A stretch of DNA of 26,821 nucleotides from CAZEPT01 sp964626965 (GCA_964626965.1 CAZVHB010000010.1:1-26821), one strand, 5' to 3'; shown: positions 9,114 to 18,540, counted from the stretch's first letter. The notes: generated by a model from the sequence alone, not told the origin. Program-made: numbers and translations.

Positions 9114-9174
9114 ATGAATGTTTAGAAAAACCTTGAAAAGAAAGACCTTCTTGAGGGCTTTTCTAAACATTCAT
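9114..9174 (-). promoter_or_regulatory. long hairpin in the leader of the 7309-9087 gene
   Basis: A perfect 16-bp stem (9114-9129 with 9159-9174) encloses a 29-nt loop that can pair further (CCTT.../...AGG). On the minus strand it lies 27 nt before the ATG and downstream of a TATAAT box (9215-9210), so it should be in the 5' leader. It could stabilise the mRNA, regulate translation, or mark an old insertion. Confidence 0.55.
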
Positions 9175-9198
9175 CACTCTTTGTCAAACAACAAACAG

Positions 9199-9215
9199 TA
9201 CTTAAGTACATTATA
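9199..9215 (-). promoter_or_regulatory. -10 box and 12-bp palindrome upstream of the T9SS-tailed gene
   Basis: TATAAT (9215-9210, minus strand) is followed immediately by the perfect palindrome GTACTTAAGTAC (9199-9210) at the predicted start site, a position suited to a repressor operator. The -35 is poor. Confidence 0.4.
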
Positions 9216-9264
9216 GGATAAAACCACAAATTTTTCCATAGTCCACCCCAAAAGTTATCCACAG

Positions 9265-9296
9265 CCTAAATCGCCTTAAAATAAGGCGATTTTAGG
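9265..9296 (-). terminator. hairpin after the 9320-11368 gene
   Basis: The arms CCTAAATCGCCTTA and TAAGGCGATTTTAGG form a 14-bp stem with one bulged base and a 3-nt loop, about 25 nt past the stop codon. No T-run follows on the minus strand, so termination may be weak. Confidence 0.6.
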
Positions 9297-9319
9297 GTTA
9301 AGTAAATTTTCTTATTAGT

Positions 9320-11368
9320 TTATCTTGACAGCACTAAAAACAACTTTATAAAAATAAAAATAAGAACATAGATGAAGTAGGAAGACCGAACGTCTGAATT
9401 GAGCTTGCTCCAAAGAGGCCATTTTGAAAAAATAACACCTACACCATTTCCATTATCTTCAAGTTTTTTGTAATCCTCCTTGAGATTTTTTAAATCTTCA
9501 AGAGGAATACTATCGTGGAGTATATTATTTATTTCGACAATAACTCGCATAGACTTTTTTGATATTTCCTTTTTCAAGGAATAGAAAAAATATTTATTAC
9601 TGATTTCTAACTCCTTAGTTAGGAGAGCATTGCGAGTGATAAATTGATCCCCTGTTATAGTTAGAACAAGTTTTGAAGTTCGCTTGTCATGGAAATACTG
9701 AGCATCTTTATGAGTATAGGTTTGAATAAATGTGTTTAAAAAAGTTCTATCGTAGAATTTAAATACTTTCTCCGTCTTTCCTACTAAAATACATCCATTT
9801 TCTAAATCACAGGTGTATTCGTATGTAATAGAATTTTCGACCTTATTATCTTCAATTTTTTTATATTTTATATTTCTTACCAACTCTTCTACTGTTAACT
9901 CAGGATTATCCAACGCTGCAAAAAGCAAATCTCCTATGAGCATTTCAAAACTAGCATTTGATCCAGAAAAAAGATTTTTTCTTAAGTTATCTGCTGCTTC
10001 TTTGTGAAAAGTAATTTTTGATTCAAGATGGACTTTGTTTCCACTAATAGTTACTGAAATAGATTCTTCAGAATTATATTCGGATTCAATTTCACAAGGT
10101 CTTTTTTCTAAAGAGCTATTGGGTAATATGTTTAAAAAGTATCTGAAAAAAGGTTGTGTTCTGCGTTCCAATCGCCCATACAGATTATTTGATGTTGGAT
10201 CAATAAAATAAATCTTCTGATTCCTGTTAATTTTTAATAAAACATGAGAAAAAGAAAGTGGTGAAGGAAGTTGAGATCCTAACATTGGGTCAAGGTTATA
10301 GTTGACCAATATAATATTTGAATCCACCTCAATCTCTCTTAAGATCAAATTAAGTAGCAGAGATTTTGCCTTACAGTCTCCTACTCTATTGTTGTAAGTG
10401 ATAATAGGATCTTGTGGTAAGTGTCCGTCCATTTCATTTGCATCGTAGATATACTTAATATTATTCTGTACAAATTCAATGGCAAATTGAATTTGCTCCT
10501 CTTTTGAAGAAAGTTTTTCGAGTTTTCTATGTAACTCTGGGAAATCATTCTTAAGTGTTCTGTTTTTATAAAAAGGTAGGTAAAGGTTGTGTAGATAAGT
10601 GGACACTTCTTGCCAATCTTGGCAAGAAGAGAAGTCAATAAAAGGAGTGAAATAGTTGTTATTTACGGGCACAGGACTGTACATCTTTTCTTCAAAAAGA
10701 TATTGTTCGCCTTCTTTTAAGAGAGTTATGTCAAAATCGATTAATTTTTCATCCTTATCACGAAAAAACTTTTTTGTATAAAAGATATCGTGATTAGTAT
10801 TATTAAGTAATGTAAATTTGTAGTGTGAGTAGATCCAATAACCAAAAGTAGGTATTTCAAAAACGTATTTTTGAAAATCTCTTCTGATTACTTTTTTCTC
10901 AGAAAAAACTGATTTTGTTGTGTACTCGAATAAAATCACATCGTCGATTTGAACTTGCATCAAACGAACATTTATTTTTTGTTTATTGTCAAACACCCCT
11001 TGAATTGTTTGCGCCTCATCGCTGAACACTTGGATCGTTGCATCAGTTAATTTATCAATATATTCTCCATCCCTAAAAACACCTACTCTATGGAAAAAAA
11101 TCTCATCATCCTCAAATAGAATGTATTCTGTTATTTGTGCCGAATCTAAAACTTCTGGTAAACTTATGCGATATAGAGTCCTTGAATACTCCAACGTGGA
11201 CTTTTCTTCAAGAGAAACTATTCTTTCATTATCATAACATAGACCTTTGTCACTTATATCAATATTAAAATTGAAATCTTTTGTTTCAATAAGCTTCTTT
11301 ATTTCTTCTTCTTTGGGTGAACTGACAAAACTAGGTAACTGAGCATTTGTCTTGTAGATAGTTTTCAT
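9320..11368 (-). CDS. DUF3857 / transglutaminase-like domain protein
   Basis: This 682-residue protein has an N-terminal half matching the DUF3857 beta domain seen in front of bacterial transglutaminase-like domains. Residues about 285-400 form the transglutaminase/protease-like core with an apparent triad: Cys332 in VGDCKAKS, His375 in SFSHVLL and Asp390 in FIDPTSN. The rest is a mixed domain ending in a transmembrane helix at about 662-680 (SYFIYVLIFIFIKLFLVL). No signal peptide is seen at the N-terminus, so it should be either tail-anchored with the enzyme inside, or exported by an unusual route. The family is thought to cut or crosslink peptides; substrate unknown. It lies just after the RHS/immunity genes but has its own promoter. 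Confidence 0.82.
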   Translation of the reverse strand: MKTIYKTNAQLPSFVSSPKEEEIKKLIETKDFNFNIDISDKGLCYDNERIVSLEEKSTLEYSRTLYRISLPEVLDSAQITEYILFEDDEIFFHRVGVFRDGEYIDKLTDATIQVFSDEAQTIQGVFDNKQKINVRLMQVQIDDVILFEYTTKSVFSEKKVIRRDFQKYVFEIPTFGYWIYSHYKFTLLNNTNHDIFYTKKFFRDKDEKLIDFDITLLKEGEQYLFEEKMYSPVPVNNNYFTPFIDFSSCQDWQEVSTYLHNLYLPFYKNRTLKNDFPELHRKLEKLSSKEEQIQFAIEFVQNNIKYIYDANEMDGHLPQDPIITYNNRVGDCKAKSLLLNLILREIEVDSNIILVNYNLDPMLGSQLPSPLSFSHVLLKINRNQKIYFIDPTSNNLYGRLERRTQPFFRYFLNILPNSSLEKRPCEIESEYNSEESISVTISGNKVHLESKITFHKEAADNLRKNLFSGSNASFEMLIGDLLFAALDNPELTVEELVRNIKYKKIEDNKVENSITYEYTCDLENGCILVGKTEKVFKFYDRTFLNTFIQTYTHKDAQYFHDKRTSKLVLTITGDQFITRNALLTKELEISNKYFFYSLKKEISKKSMRVIVEINNILHDSIPLEDLKNLKEDYKKLEDNGNGVGVIFSKWPLWSKLNSDVRSSYFIYVLIFIFIKLFLVLSR

Positions 11369-11376
11369 ATAATATG

Positions 11377-11413
11377 ATTATACTTATTTAATAAATAAAC
11401 GATTCAAATAAAA
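11377..11413 (-). promoter_or_regulatory. promoter of the DUF3857 gene, leaderless
   Basis: On the minus strand TATAAT (11382-11377) ends 8 nt before the ATG at 11368. A possible -35 TTGAAT lies 19 nt further upstream. The short distance predicts a leaderless or near-leaderless message. Confidence 0.5.
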
Positions 11414-11423
11414 ATATGTGAAA

Positions 11424-11762
11424 CTACTGCCACTCTTTTGGAACGTTTTTGAGTTGCTCGATGGGATCCCAGTTTTCTGAGGCTAATCTGTTTTTTGACC
11501 ACCACTTCATACCTTTATTTATCCAATATTGTCTCCAAGTTTTCATTATCTTTATATGAATATCATCACCGAACTTCCAATCTTGCTCTGTTAACTCTTG
11601 AGGGAGGATATCTCCTGCCCCCTCATCGTCATATGTATAATGAATTCCACAACAATAGCAAATCACATCTGGGTTACCTATTAATGTATTAGGATCATAA
11701 GGATAATCATCTAATTCAAAACCACAAGCATAACAATTTTTTTTTATATTTTGTATTAACAT
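11424..11762 (-). CDS. CPxCG-type zinc-ribbon small protein, probable immunity protein
   Basis: This 112-residue cytoplasmic protein has CYAC (residues about 10-13) and CYCC (about 35-38) cysteine pairs that could hold one zinc. A YDDEGAGD acidic stretch follows, then a C-terminal half W..YWINKGMKWWSKNRLASENWDP.EQLKN. That layout matches a widespread family of small proteins of unknown function with a CPCCG...YDDDGEG...WWS...P..W.P.EQL pattern. It begins 3 nt after the stop of the RHS gene, the standard position for the immunity protein that neutralises the toxin tip. Family assignment is fairly sure; the immunity role is inferred from position. Confidence 0.8.
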   Translation of the reverse strand: MLIQNIKKNCYACGFELDDYPYDPNTLIGNPDVICYCCGIHYTYDDEGAGDILPQELTEQDWKFGDDIHIKIMKTWRQYWINKGMKWWSKNRLASENWDPIEQLKNVPKEWQ

Positions 11763-11765
11763 ATA

Positions 11766-14700
11766 TTACTTACTTTTACTTGCTTTTTGTCTATTCCAAT
11801 AATTATCTGCTCTCTGGTGGTTATTTTTGTTTGGTTTATAAGCTGAGGCATCAGTACCATTTGAATTTCGTATACCCATAGTACGTGTATTTTTATCGAA
11901 ATAAAAAGTTCGGTTTAATTTATCAACAAAAGAATCAAAATGGGTTTTGCCCGACTGAACTGCACTTTCAGCACTATCATTAAAGTTCTTTACAGCCTTT
12001 GCGTATCCAGCCTGATCAGTTCTTCCTAACCCAAAATCTGGAGCATGTCTATCGGTATGATCAGCTAATGTATTTGGTCTACCCCAATTATTTTCTCCAT
12101 TTTGTAAAAAATTGTAAGCACTCACCCCAGCAACACCTGCACCATACGTTGTCACAGTAACACCACCTGCAGTTGTTACTATTCCTGCTGGTGCAACCAC
12201 TACCACTCCTGGTCCAGTCGCTGGACTCAATACTGTTGCCCCAAGTCCTGCACCTGTAATACCAGCCCCCGCGTTTGTAATAAATCCACCAGTTGCCATT
12301 CCAGCTAAATCTCCTGCCGATTGACCATTTGAATAATCTGACTGATTTCCGTTATACACACCAGAATCAACTCTTCCTGCTCCTAAAAAGATATTTGACC
12401 CATAGGCATTTACAAGACCAGTAATATAATCAAGCACAGATAAACCACTTGGATCTTTCATCATCACTGGATTATCTCGTGCATAACTGTAACTATTTTG
12501 TTGCTGTGGATCCATCAGTAATCCTTTTGGTAATTGCCAAAACATCGGATCTTGTGAAACAAACTGTCCGGCGCCTCCTTCATAGTATCTCGCATTCAGA
12601 TAATTATATCCAGTGCTGTCGTATTGTTCACCGATAAATGCGCGTTTTGGTTGTGGGCCAGTTTGAACTCGTTCTCCTCCATATGGGTAGTATTCAGTAA
12701 TTGAAACAATGACACCATTTACATCAATAACTTTTTCCGTAGAACCGAGGTGGTCAGTGAGGAAATAACTCGGAGCGATTGTCGCACCCACAATCTCGAG
12801 TGTTGCAACTTGCGTATCACCCAAATACACAGTGCTTATTTTTTTAGTCCCCACAACATCTTGATCTTCAGTGTAAAACTTTGTCGGAGTATAGACAGTT
12901 TGGGTTCCAGTTACTTCTTTGATTCTATTTCCCGCATGGTCATAGGTGTAGATTGAAGTCTTGCCAGCTTTTGTAACTGACTGTAATTCATTTTTATAAT
13001 TCCATACATTTGTATGTGCTCCATCAGTAAGAATATTCCCAAGTGCGTCATACGTTTGTATTGCACTACCTATTTGTGTTGGAGCATGAGGGTTTGCCAT
13101 AAGTGTACCAGTGTTGCCTTGATATAGATATGTAGAAAGATTTTTTGAAAGAAGATTACCAATTGCATTGTATGAATATGTTTCAGAAAAAAAAGTTGTG
13201 TATGGAGAGACTGGAAGTATTGCTTTTGATTTAATCAAACGATAGAGGTCATCATACGTGAAACTAGTTGTCTTTTTTGTTGATGTCATAGAGTCATCAA
13301 TCAGTTTGAAAATATTTCCCATTGGCTTGTAAGAATACGTAAGTTTCTGCAGGATCGTAGAACCATATACTGACATTTTATCTTTGAGACGATATTCTTC
13401 GAAGGCACTATATGTATTAATCGTTTGCATTCCATTTGCAAAATTTACTGCTCGAGGTTGCATCGTTGGATTGTATTCTACCCCACCAATCACATCAGTT
13501 GTAGTCGTACCAATCGTCTTTTGAATCTTTTGTACTAGTCCACGATCATTGTACGTATACGTCAGTGTGAGATTGTCAGGATTTTTTTGAGTCAAAACTT
13601 TTCCTTGTCTATCGTAGGTATACTGTGTTGTCATTGTTGGGAGCCCTGCCCCATACGAAAGTGTTTCTGTTGCAATTTCACCCATCAAGGTGTACGCATA
13701 CGCAGTACTGTTCCCTGTGAGACGAGTCGCAGAACAGAGCTTACCTTTTCCATTTGTACACGTATTGTATGTATACACAATATCAGTACCGATGGTGCTT
13801 GGATTATCTTCTGAGAGTTGTTGACCTAGTGCGTTGTAGGTAAATGAAGTTGTCGTACTCGCTGGTGTTGTGACAGTGAGTGTGTTTCCATTTGCATCAT
13901 AGGTATATGTGTATGTACCAAATGTTATGTCGGTCGGTGCATGGAGATCTGTCGCAGTGAGTCTTCTCCCGAGTCCGTCATGAGTAAAGGCACGAACATT
14001 ACCGAGTGCATCGGTAAGACCAATAAGATTATGATTACTATCATATGTATAGGTAGTTACATAGAACGATGTACCATCTTTTTCACGAACTTCTGTGAGA
14101 TTACTGTGCGCGTCAGTTACGTACTCTTTCACATGTCCTTCACGATCAGTAACAATTTCTTTCCATGGAGTATACATATGATTAATAGTACCAAGTACGT
14201 GATTCTCAGTAAGTACTCGACCGAGTGCATCATACGTGTATGTCGTATAGTATCCTGGATTATAGTACGGTGGAGTTTTTGTTATCTGTGACATTTCATA
14301 CGGCACAGTTTTCTTTGCAATGTTTCCTACTGCGTCATATACAGTATCTTCTTTGATGGCCTGACTTCCTTTTTTAATTGCTTTCTGAATCGGGCGACCA
14401 AAAGAATCAAGATAGGTGTAGACAGCAGATGAAAGTGTCGGAGAAAAATATTTTTCTTCTTTGACTGATGCTTGAAGTGGGGTATCGATGTACGTATATG
14501 CTGATTTCAAAACAGGAACACCCGCTCCATCTGGAATTTTTTCAGTGAGTAACCGACCCAAACCATCATGGGTGTATTCAAACATAGCTCCATTCGGGTC
14601 AGTTATTTTTGTTGGTTTCCCAAGTGTCATATCATACACAAAACTAGTAACATGACCAAGTGGGTTAGTCACCGTAAGTGGGTAAAGATTATTTATATCA

Positions 14701-17414
14701 TATACAGTCGTCGTAGTATTTCCATTTGGATCAATAGTTGATATTGGTAAACCAAATGTATTGTATCCAATAGTTTGTGTTGCCCACACCCCTGTACCAG
14801 TACCACTAATCCAGTTATTTATTTTAGTTGGATTTCCTTTAGTGATCTGACTATACGTAAGACCATCATACCAATATGTCATCTCTTTCTTTTTTGCACC
14901 TGCATTATCTGTTATTGTAACTTTCATCGGCTTATTTACTTTCGTTGTTGCATTCGAGACATAGAGATACGTCGTCACATATTTATCTGTACCAGTATCG
15001 GCAAATGACGCATTGTTTTGTCCAAGCACTTCTCCATAGTTCGTATCGGTTGTTAGATTACCTGTTGTTGTATTGTAGACAAAGATATGTCCTGTATCTT
15101 TATGAGTAGTCGTGAGTGGGTCAAAGGTTTGAGATAATGTTGATGTTGGATAGACAAAGAATGCACCAGGAGAAACTTGCGTTGAACCAAAACGAGTCAT
15201 GGTCTTTTGCAACAGTCCTCCCGTAGCATCATAAACTTCAGTACGAAATGTACGTCCTATTTTTTCTTGTGCATCTGGTTCTTCTCCAATACTTGCAAGT
15301 GATGCATTTTTTATGGGCATCGTACTATCCAAATCCCCTTGATGGTAGTAATCTACTTTTCTTGAAATGAGTATATTGTTTGTGTTATCAAAAAGTTTTT
15401 CTTCAACTTTTTCAAAACCGGCAAATTCTCTGTTGTGTGGATTTTTGTAAAAATATTCACCACCACTATAGATGTATTCAGTACGAGAAGAAAGCCCAGA
15501 GACTGGTTCGGTTGTGATGATTTTTTCGACAACACGAACTTGATCTCCACTTCGATTAATATTCTTTTGATTCTTGTATGCAATATCAGTGATCGAGCCA
15601 GATTGAGTAGTTATTTTTTTTAGGTTATTAGTAAAATGTTTTCCATTATTGAGCCATACTTTTCCTTTACCATTTGGACTGGTGATAACACCATTGTTGA
15701 TGTAGTACCCATCACCGTACAAAATATCCATGAGCCCATCACCGTTGATATCGACAATCTTGGTATTCTGAGTAGCAGGGTTCACTTGGCTGAATGCTGT
15801 GTTCGGAGGTGTACTGAAATCCATCATCGGAAGTTCAAAGGATGGAGCAAGAACCCAGTTGGTTCCATTATTGAGCCATACTTTTCCTTTACCGCTGACG
15901 CTGGTAATAGTCCCGTTGTTAATATAGTATTCGTGACCATGGAGAATATCTAGAAGCCCATCACCGTTGATATCGATAATCTTGGTGCTCTCGACAGAAG
16001 GGTTTACTTGATTCAAGAGTATATTTGAAGGAGTACTAAAGTCGAGCATCGGGAGTTCAAAGGATGGAGCAAGAACCCAGTTGGTTCCATTATTGAGCCA
16101 TACTTTTCCTTTACCATTTGGACTGGTGATAACACCATTGTTGATGTAGTACCCATCACCGTACAAAATATCCATGAGCCCATCACCGTTGATATCGACA
16201 ATCTTGGTATTCTGAGTAGCAGGGTTCACTTGGCTGAATGCTGTGTTCGGAGGTGTACTGAAATCCATCATCGGAAGTTCAAAGGATGGAGTGATATTCC
16301 ACTGATGCCCACTTATCTCATATTCAAAACTCGTTGTATTTAAAACAACAACAGTAGGATCTTGTAGTTGAATTGTTTGAATTGTAGAAGTTGCACTATT
16401 ATCTCCAACCGTATAATTAAGAACATATTTTTTCTTGAGTGTTGAACTTTCATTCACAGAAATACTTTTTATTCTTTTTTGATTCAGGACAGAAAATCCA
16501 GTAGTCGCATCTTGCATACTATCAGTACGATTTTCTAAATCAAACACTACATCAAAAATTGCATAGTGAATATTCTGTGGATAAATTTGTCCCGCATCTT
16601 TTGTATAGGTATACAAAATCGTATTTGTATTTACATCCATCACTGTTTCAATATTCCATTTATAGACACGAGTTGGATCCAAGATATCATCTTGTCTACT
16701 TTGCGCAGTCGCGCCAAATACATATGTCGTTCCATTTTTATCAGTAAAGCTCCAGTTGTTATTTGTATATGTATATATATGAAAAGACCCATCGTCCTTT
16801 TTTGGTCGATAGGTGTGTAGTACGGGATCAACAAGCACAAGCTCTCCATCGAGAGATGAAGTAAATGTTTCAGTTGCAGTGTCGTAGAGTTTATCTACAC
16901 CATACTTATTAAGTCGCTTGATATACGGTATAGATATATCCCAACCATACCCAAAAATACTTGCATTGTGAGTATTTTGAGAATTGTAAGAAAGAGTAAA
17001 ATTTGGTGTCAGACCAGCACGACCTTGCGGAATTTCTACTGGATACTCATAACGAAGTGCACCAGTAACTTTGTCGGGTTCTACTTTTAATTTAGCTTGA
17101 GATTGCTGAGAGTAAGGGTCAGAAGTATTTGTAGTACCAACCACAGACTCTGGCATAGCTTCTTGTGCAAGTTCTGGTTCTAATGGTTTTTGTTCTTCAC
17201 TTACTGGAAGCGTTTTGATCAGTGTATCATCCGGAATGATAACTTCTTCCAGAACAGGCACCACGACATTAGGAGTGGTTTCTATTTGAGGACTACTTTC
17301 AGTAGGGACAGAAACAACTATCTCCTCAGCAAAGACAATTGCGGTAGGACAAAACAGCGCAAAAATCATGATAATCGACACGAAAGATGCACAACGTTTT
17401 AAATATGTATTCAT
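11766..17414 (-). CDS. RHS-repeat polymorphic toxin with SpvB/TcdB-like N-terminus and nuclease-like tip
   Basis: This 1882-residue exported protein has, in order: a signal peptide (about 10-29); a Pro/Glu-rich linker; an SpvB-like segment (about 95-170, IPQGRAGLTPNFTLSYNSQ); three 74-residue VCBS/FG-GAP-like repeats with DINGDGLxDIL calcium loops (about 370-592); a TcdB-middle-like part (about 595-700); many YD/RHS repeats (about 870-1550); and the RHS core (about 1550-1660) with YLTDHLGST-like, YLNARYY and DPSGLS motifs. A Gly/Ala-rich hydrophobic stretch (about 1715-1775) precedes a tip from about 1782. The tip has DHxxRHxxDFG (His1786, His1790), FYFDKNTRTMGI and a YKP motif, resembling a BECR-fold RNase toxin family. 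The RHS part should form a shell around the tip. An apparent immunity gene follows after 3 nt. Confidence 0.88.
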   Translation of the reverse strand: MNTYLKRCASFVSIIMIFALFCPTAIVFAEEIVVSVPTESSPQIETTPNVVVPVLEEVIIPDDTLIKTLPVSEEQKPLEPELAQEAMPESVVGTTNTSDPYSQQSQAKLKVEPDKVTGALRYEYPVEIPQGRAGLTPNFTLSYNSQNTHNASIFGYGWDISIPYIKRLNKYGVDKLYDTATETFTSSLDGELVLVDPVLHTYRPKKDDGSFHIYTYTNNNWSFTDKNGTTYVFGATAQSRQDDILDPTRVYKWNIETVMDVNTNTILYTYTKDAGQIYPQNIHYAIFDVVFDLENRTDSMQDATTGFSVLNQKRIKSISVNESSTLKKKYVLNYTVGDNSATSTIQTIQLQDPTVVVLNTTSFEYEISGHQWNITPSFELPMMDFSTPPNTAFSQVNPATQNTKIVDINGDGLMDILYGDGYYINNGVITSPNGKGKVWLNNGTNWVLAPSFELPMLDFSTPSNILLNQVNPSVESTKIIDINGDGLLDILHGHEYYINNGTITSVSGKGKVWLNNGTNWVLAPSFELPMMDFSTPPNTAFSQVNPATQNTKIVDINGDGLMDILYGDGYYINNGVITSPNGKGKVWLNNGKHFTNNLKKITTQSGSITDIAYKNQKNINRSGDQVRVVEKIITTEPVSGLSSRTEYIYSGGEYFYKNPHNREFAGFEKVEEKLFDNTNNILISRKVDYYHQGDLDSTMPIKNASLASIGEEPDAQEKIGRTFRTEVYDATGGLLQKTMTRFGSTQVSPGAFFVYPTSTLSQTFDPLTTTHKDTGHIFVYNTTTGNLTTDTNYGEVLGQNNASFADTGTDKYVTTYLYVSNATTKVNKPMKVTITDNAGAKKKEMTYWYDGLTYSQITKGNPTKINNWISGTGTGVWATQTIGYNTFGLPISTIDPNGNTTTTVYDINNLYPLTVTNPLGHVTSFVYDMTLGKPTKITDPNGAMFEYTHDGLGRLLTEKIPDGAGVPVLKSAYTYIDTPLQASVKEEKYFSPTLSSAVYTYLDSFGRPIQKAIKKGSQAIKEDTVYDAVGNIAKKTVPYEMSQITKTPPYYNPGYYTTYTYDALGRVLTENHVLGTINHMYTPWKEIVTDREGHVKEYVTDAHSNLTEVREKDGTSFYVTTYTYDSNHNLIGLTDALGNVRAFTHDGLGRRLTATDLHAPTDITFGTYTYTYDANGNTLTVTTPASTTTSFTYNALGQQLSEDNPSTIGTDIVYTYNTCTNGKGKLCSATRLTGNSTAYAYTLMGEIATETLSYGAGLPTMTTQYTYDRQGKVLTQKNPDNLTLTYTYNDRGLVQKIQKTIGTTTTDVIGGVEYNPTMQPRAVNFANGMQTINTYSAFEEYRLKDKMSVYGSTILQKLTYSYKPMGNIFKLIDDSMTSTKKTTSFTYDDLYRLIKSKAILPVSPYTTFFSETYSYNAIGNLLSKNLSTYLYQGNTGTLMANPHAPTQIGSAIQTYDALGNILTDGAHTNVWNYKNELQSVTKAGKTSIYTYDHAGNRIKEVTGTQTVYTPTKFYTEDQDVVGTKKISTVYLGDTQVATLEIVGATIAPSYFLTDHLGSTEKVIDVNGVIVSITEYYPYGGERVQTGPQPKRAFIGEQYDSTGYNYLNARYYEGGAGQFVSQDPMFWQLPKGLLMDPQQQNSYSYARDNPVMMKDPSGLSVLDYITGLVNAYGSNIFLGAGRVDSGVYNGNQSDYSNGQSAGDLAGMATGGFITNAGAGITGAGLGATVLSPATGPGVVVVAPAGIVTTAGGVTVTTYGAGVAGVSAYNFLQNGENNWGRPNTLADHTDRHAPDFGLGRTDQAGYAKAVKNFNDSAESAVQSGKTHFDSFVDKLNRTFYFDKNTRTMGIRNSNGTDASAYKPNKNNHQRADNYWNRQKASKSK
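15641..16306 (-). repeat. three 222-bp tandem repeats in the RHS gene
   Basis: The repeat has a 222-bp period and encodes 74-residue units. The outer copies are identical over 207 bp (15641-15847 equals 16085-16291), while the middle copy differs at many positions. This pattern suggests recent gene conversion or duplication between the outer copies. A misassembly is the alternative. Confidence 0.9.
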
Positions 17415-17459
17415 AGAGAAAAATATGAGCTAATAAGCGTCACCTTGACAACTGAGCGT

Positions 17460-17487
17460 ACTGTAGCACAGTGGTAACTCTTGTCAA
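17460..17487 (-). promoter_or_regulatory. strong promoter of the RHS toxin gene
   Basis: On the minus strand TTGACA (17487-17482), a 16-nt spacer ending TGC and TACAGT (17465-17460) give a near-consensus promoter with an extended -10. A leader of about 40 nt precedes the ATG at 17414. Confidence 0.7.
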
Positions 17488-17520
17488 TGACGGATGATTG
17501 GTCGACTGTATTACTGTGTT

Positions 17521-18540
17521 TCATGGAGTAATTTTTGTTACTGTATCAAAATCACTATTCACGACATAAAGATTACCGAGATTATCGAGCGCCATGTCAT
17601 CAGGAAACGGAGCAACTGTTGCGTAAGTAATTGCATTTCCATCTTGATCCATTTTAGTGATAGTCGAGTCGCCAAGATTACCTGTATATATAATTCCATT
17701 TGGAGCAAGGACAATAGGACTTGGATTTACGAAACCAGTATTCCCAATCCAAACCCAACTCCCAACAACATTCCCAATAAAATTTACAAAAGAATTTAAT
17801 TTGAATACCGCACCCCATGTGACATCAGTAAAAAAGAGGCGACCTTTTGTGTCTATGGTAAGTCCTTCGATAAAATGCGGAGTAAAATTGAAATAGGTAT
17901 TTGAAATACCAGAAGGTGTAATGCGAGTAATCGTATGGGTCTGTCTATCAAGCGTGAAAATAACTCCACTATTGTTTATGACTATTTCCGACGGCTCTCC
18001 ACCTGTTGTACCGAGTATCGTAGAAACCCCAGACGGAGTAATTTTTGTTACAGTATTACTTTCTTTATTTGCAGTGTAGACATTTCCTACTGGATCAACA
18101 ACAAGTGCCACAGGTTGCATACCAGTTGTACCAAGTGTCGTCACAACACCTGCTGGAGTTATTTTACTGACGTTATTAGCTGAGCTGTTTGCTGTGTAGA
18201 GATTACCAAGAGTATCTCGTACGATTTCCGCTGGAGTACTATCAACTGTTGCAAAAACACTTGAGACTCCAGCCGGTGTAATTTTTGTAATAGTGTCATC
18301 TCCAATATTTACAGTATAAATATTTCCAATTGGGTCAAGAACAATACCAACTGGACTTGCACCGGTTGTGCCGACAACTGAAACTGAAGAAGCTGGAGAG
18401 AGTATAGGCTCATCAACCAAGATTGGTATCGAATCAACTGGAGCCAAAGTTGCAAATACTCTATTCGACCAAAGAAAGACACCTAATAAGATAAGTAAGC
18501 ACGCATACATGTTTCCAAAAAACACGAAAGATTTTTTCAT
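17521..18540 (-). CDS. secreted NHL-type beta-propeller protein
   Basis: This 339-residue exported protein has a signal peptide at about 10-31 (YACLLILLGVFLWSNRVFA). The rest consists of about six or seven repeats of roughly 42 residues with the pattern PxxIVxDxxGNxYTxNxxxxTVTKITPxG. This is typical of NHL/SMP-30/virginiamycin-B-lyase-like propellers. No lyase metal ligands can be pointed to, so a binding role is more likely than catalysis. It ends exactly at a repeat boundary (TVTKITP) and has the only TGA stop seen in the window. It lies upstream of the RHS gene in the same direction, but the RHS promoter is between them. Probably a surface protein. Confidence 0.78.
   Translation of the reverse strand: MKKSFVFFGNMYACLLILLGVFLWSNRVFATLAPVDSIPILVDEPILSPASSVSVVGTTGASPVGIVLDPIGNIYTVNIGDDTITKITPAGVSSVFATVDSTPAEIVRDTLGNLYTANSSANNVSKITPAGVVTTLGTTGMQPVALVVDPVGNVYTANKESNTVTKITPSGVSTILGTTGGEPSEIVINNSGVIFTLDRQTHTITRITPSGISNTYFNFTPHFIEGLTIDTKGRLFFTDVTWGAVFKLNSFVNFIGNVVGSWVWIGNTGFVNPSPIVLAPNGIIYTGNLGDSTITKMDQDGNAITYATVAPFPDDMALDNLGNLYVVNSDFDTVTKITP

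Noticed and set aside
7097..9263. TTATCCACA DnaA-box matches at about 7097 and 9255 as a replication origin
   Set aside because: Only two boxes more than 2 kb apart, with no cluster, AT-rich unwinding region or dnaA/dnaN genes nearby.
15353..16849. Antisense and shifted frames within the RHS gene
   Set aside because: They have no signal, family pattern or promoter and are by-products of the long coding frame.
17521..17523. TGA at the end of the propeller gene as a recoded sense codon
   Set aside because: The repeat unit ends exactly there, and the frame beyond runs through the RHS promoter. No gene needs TGA as sense, so the standard code is sufficient.
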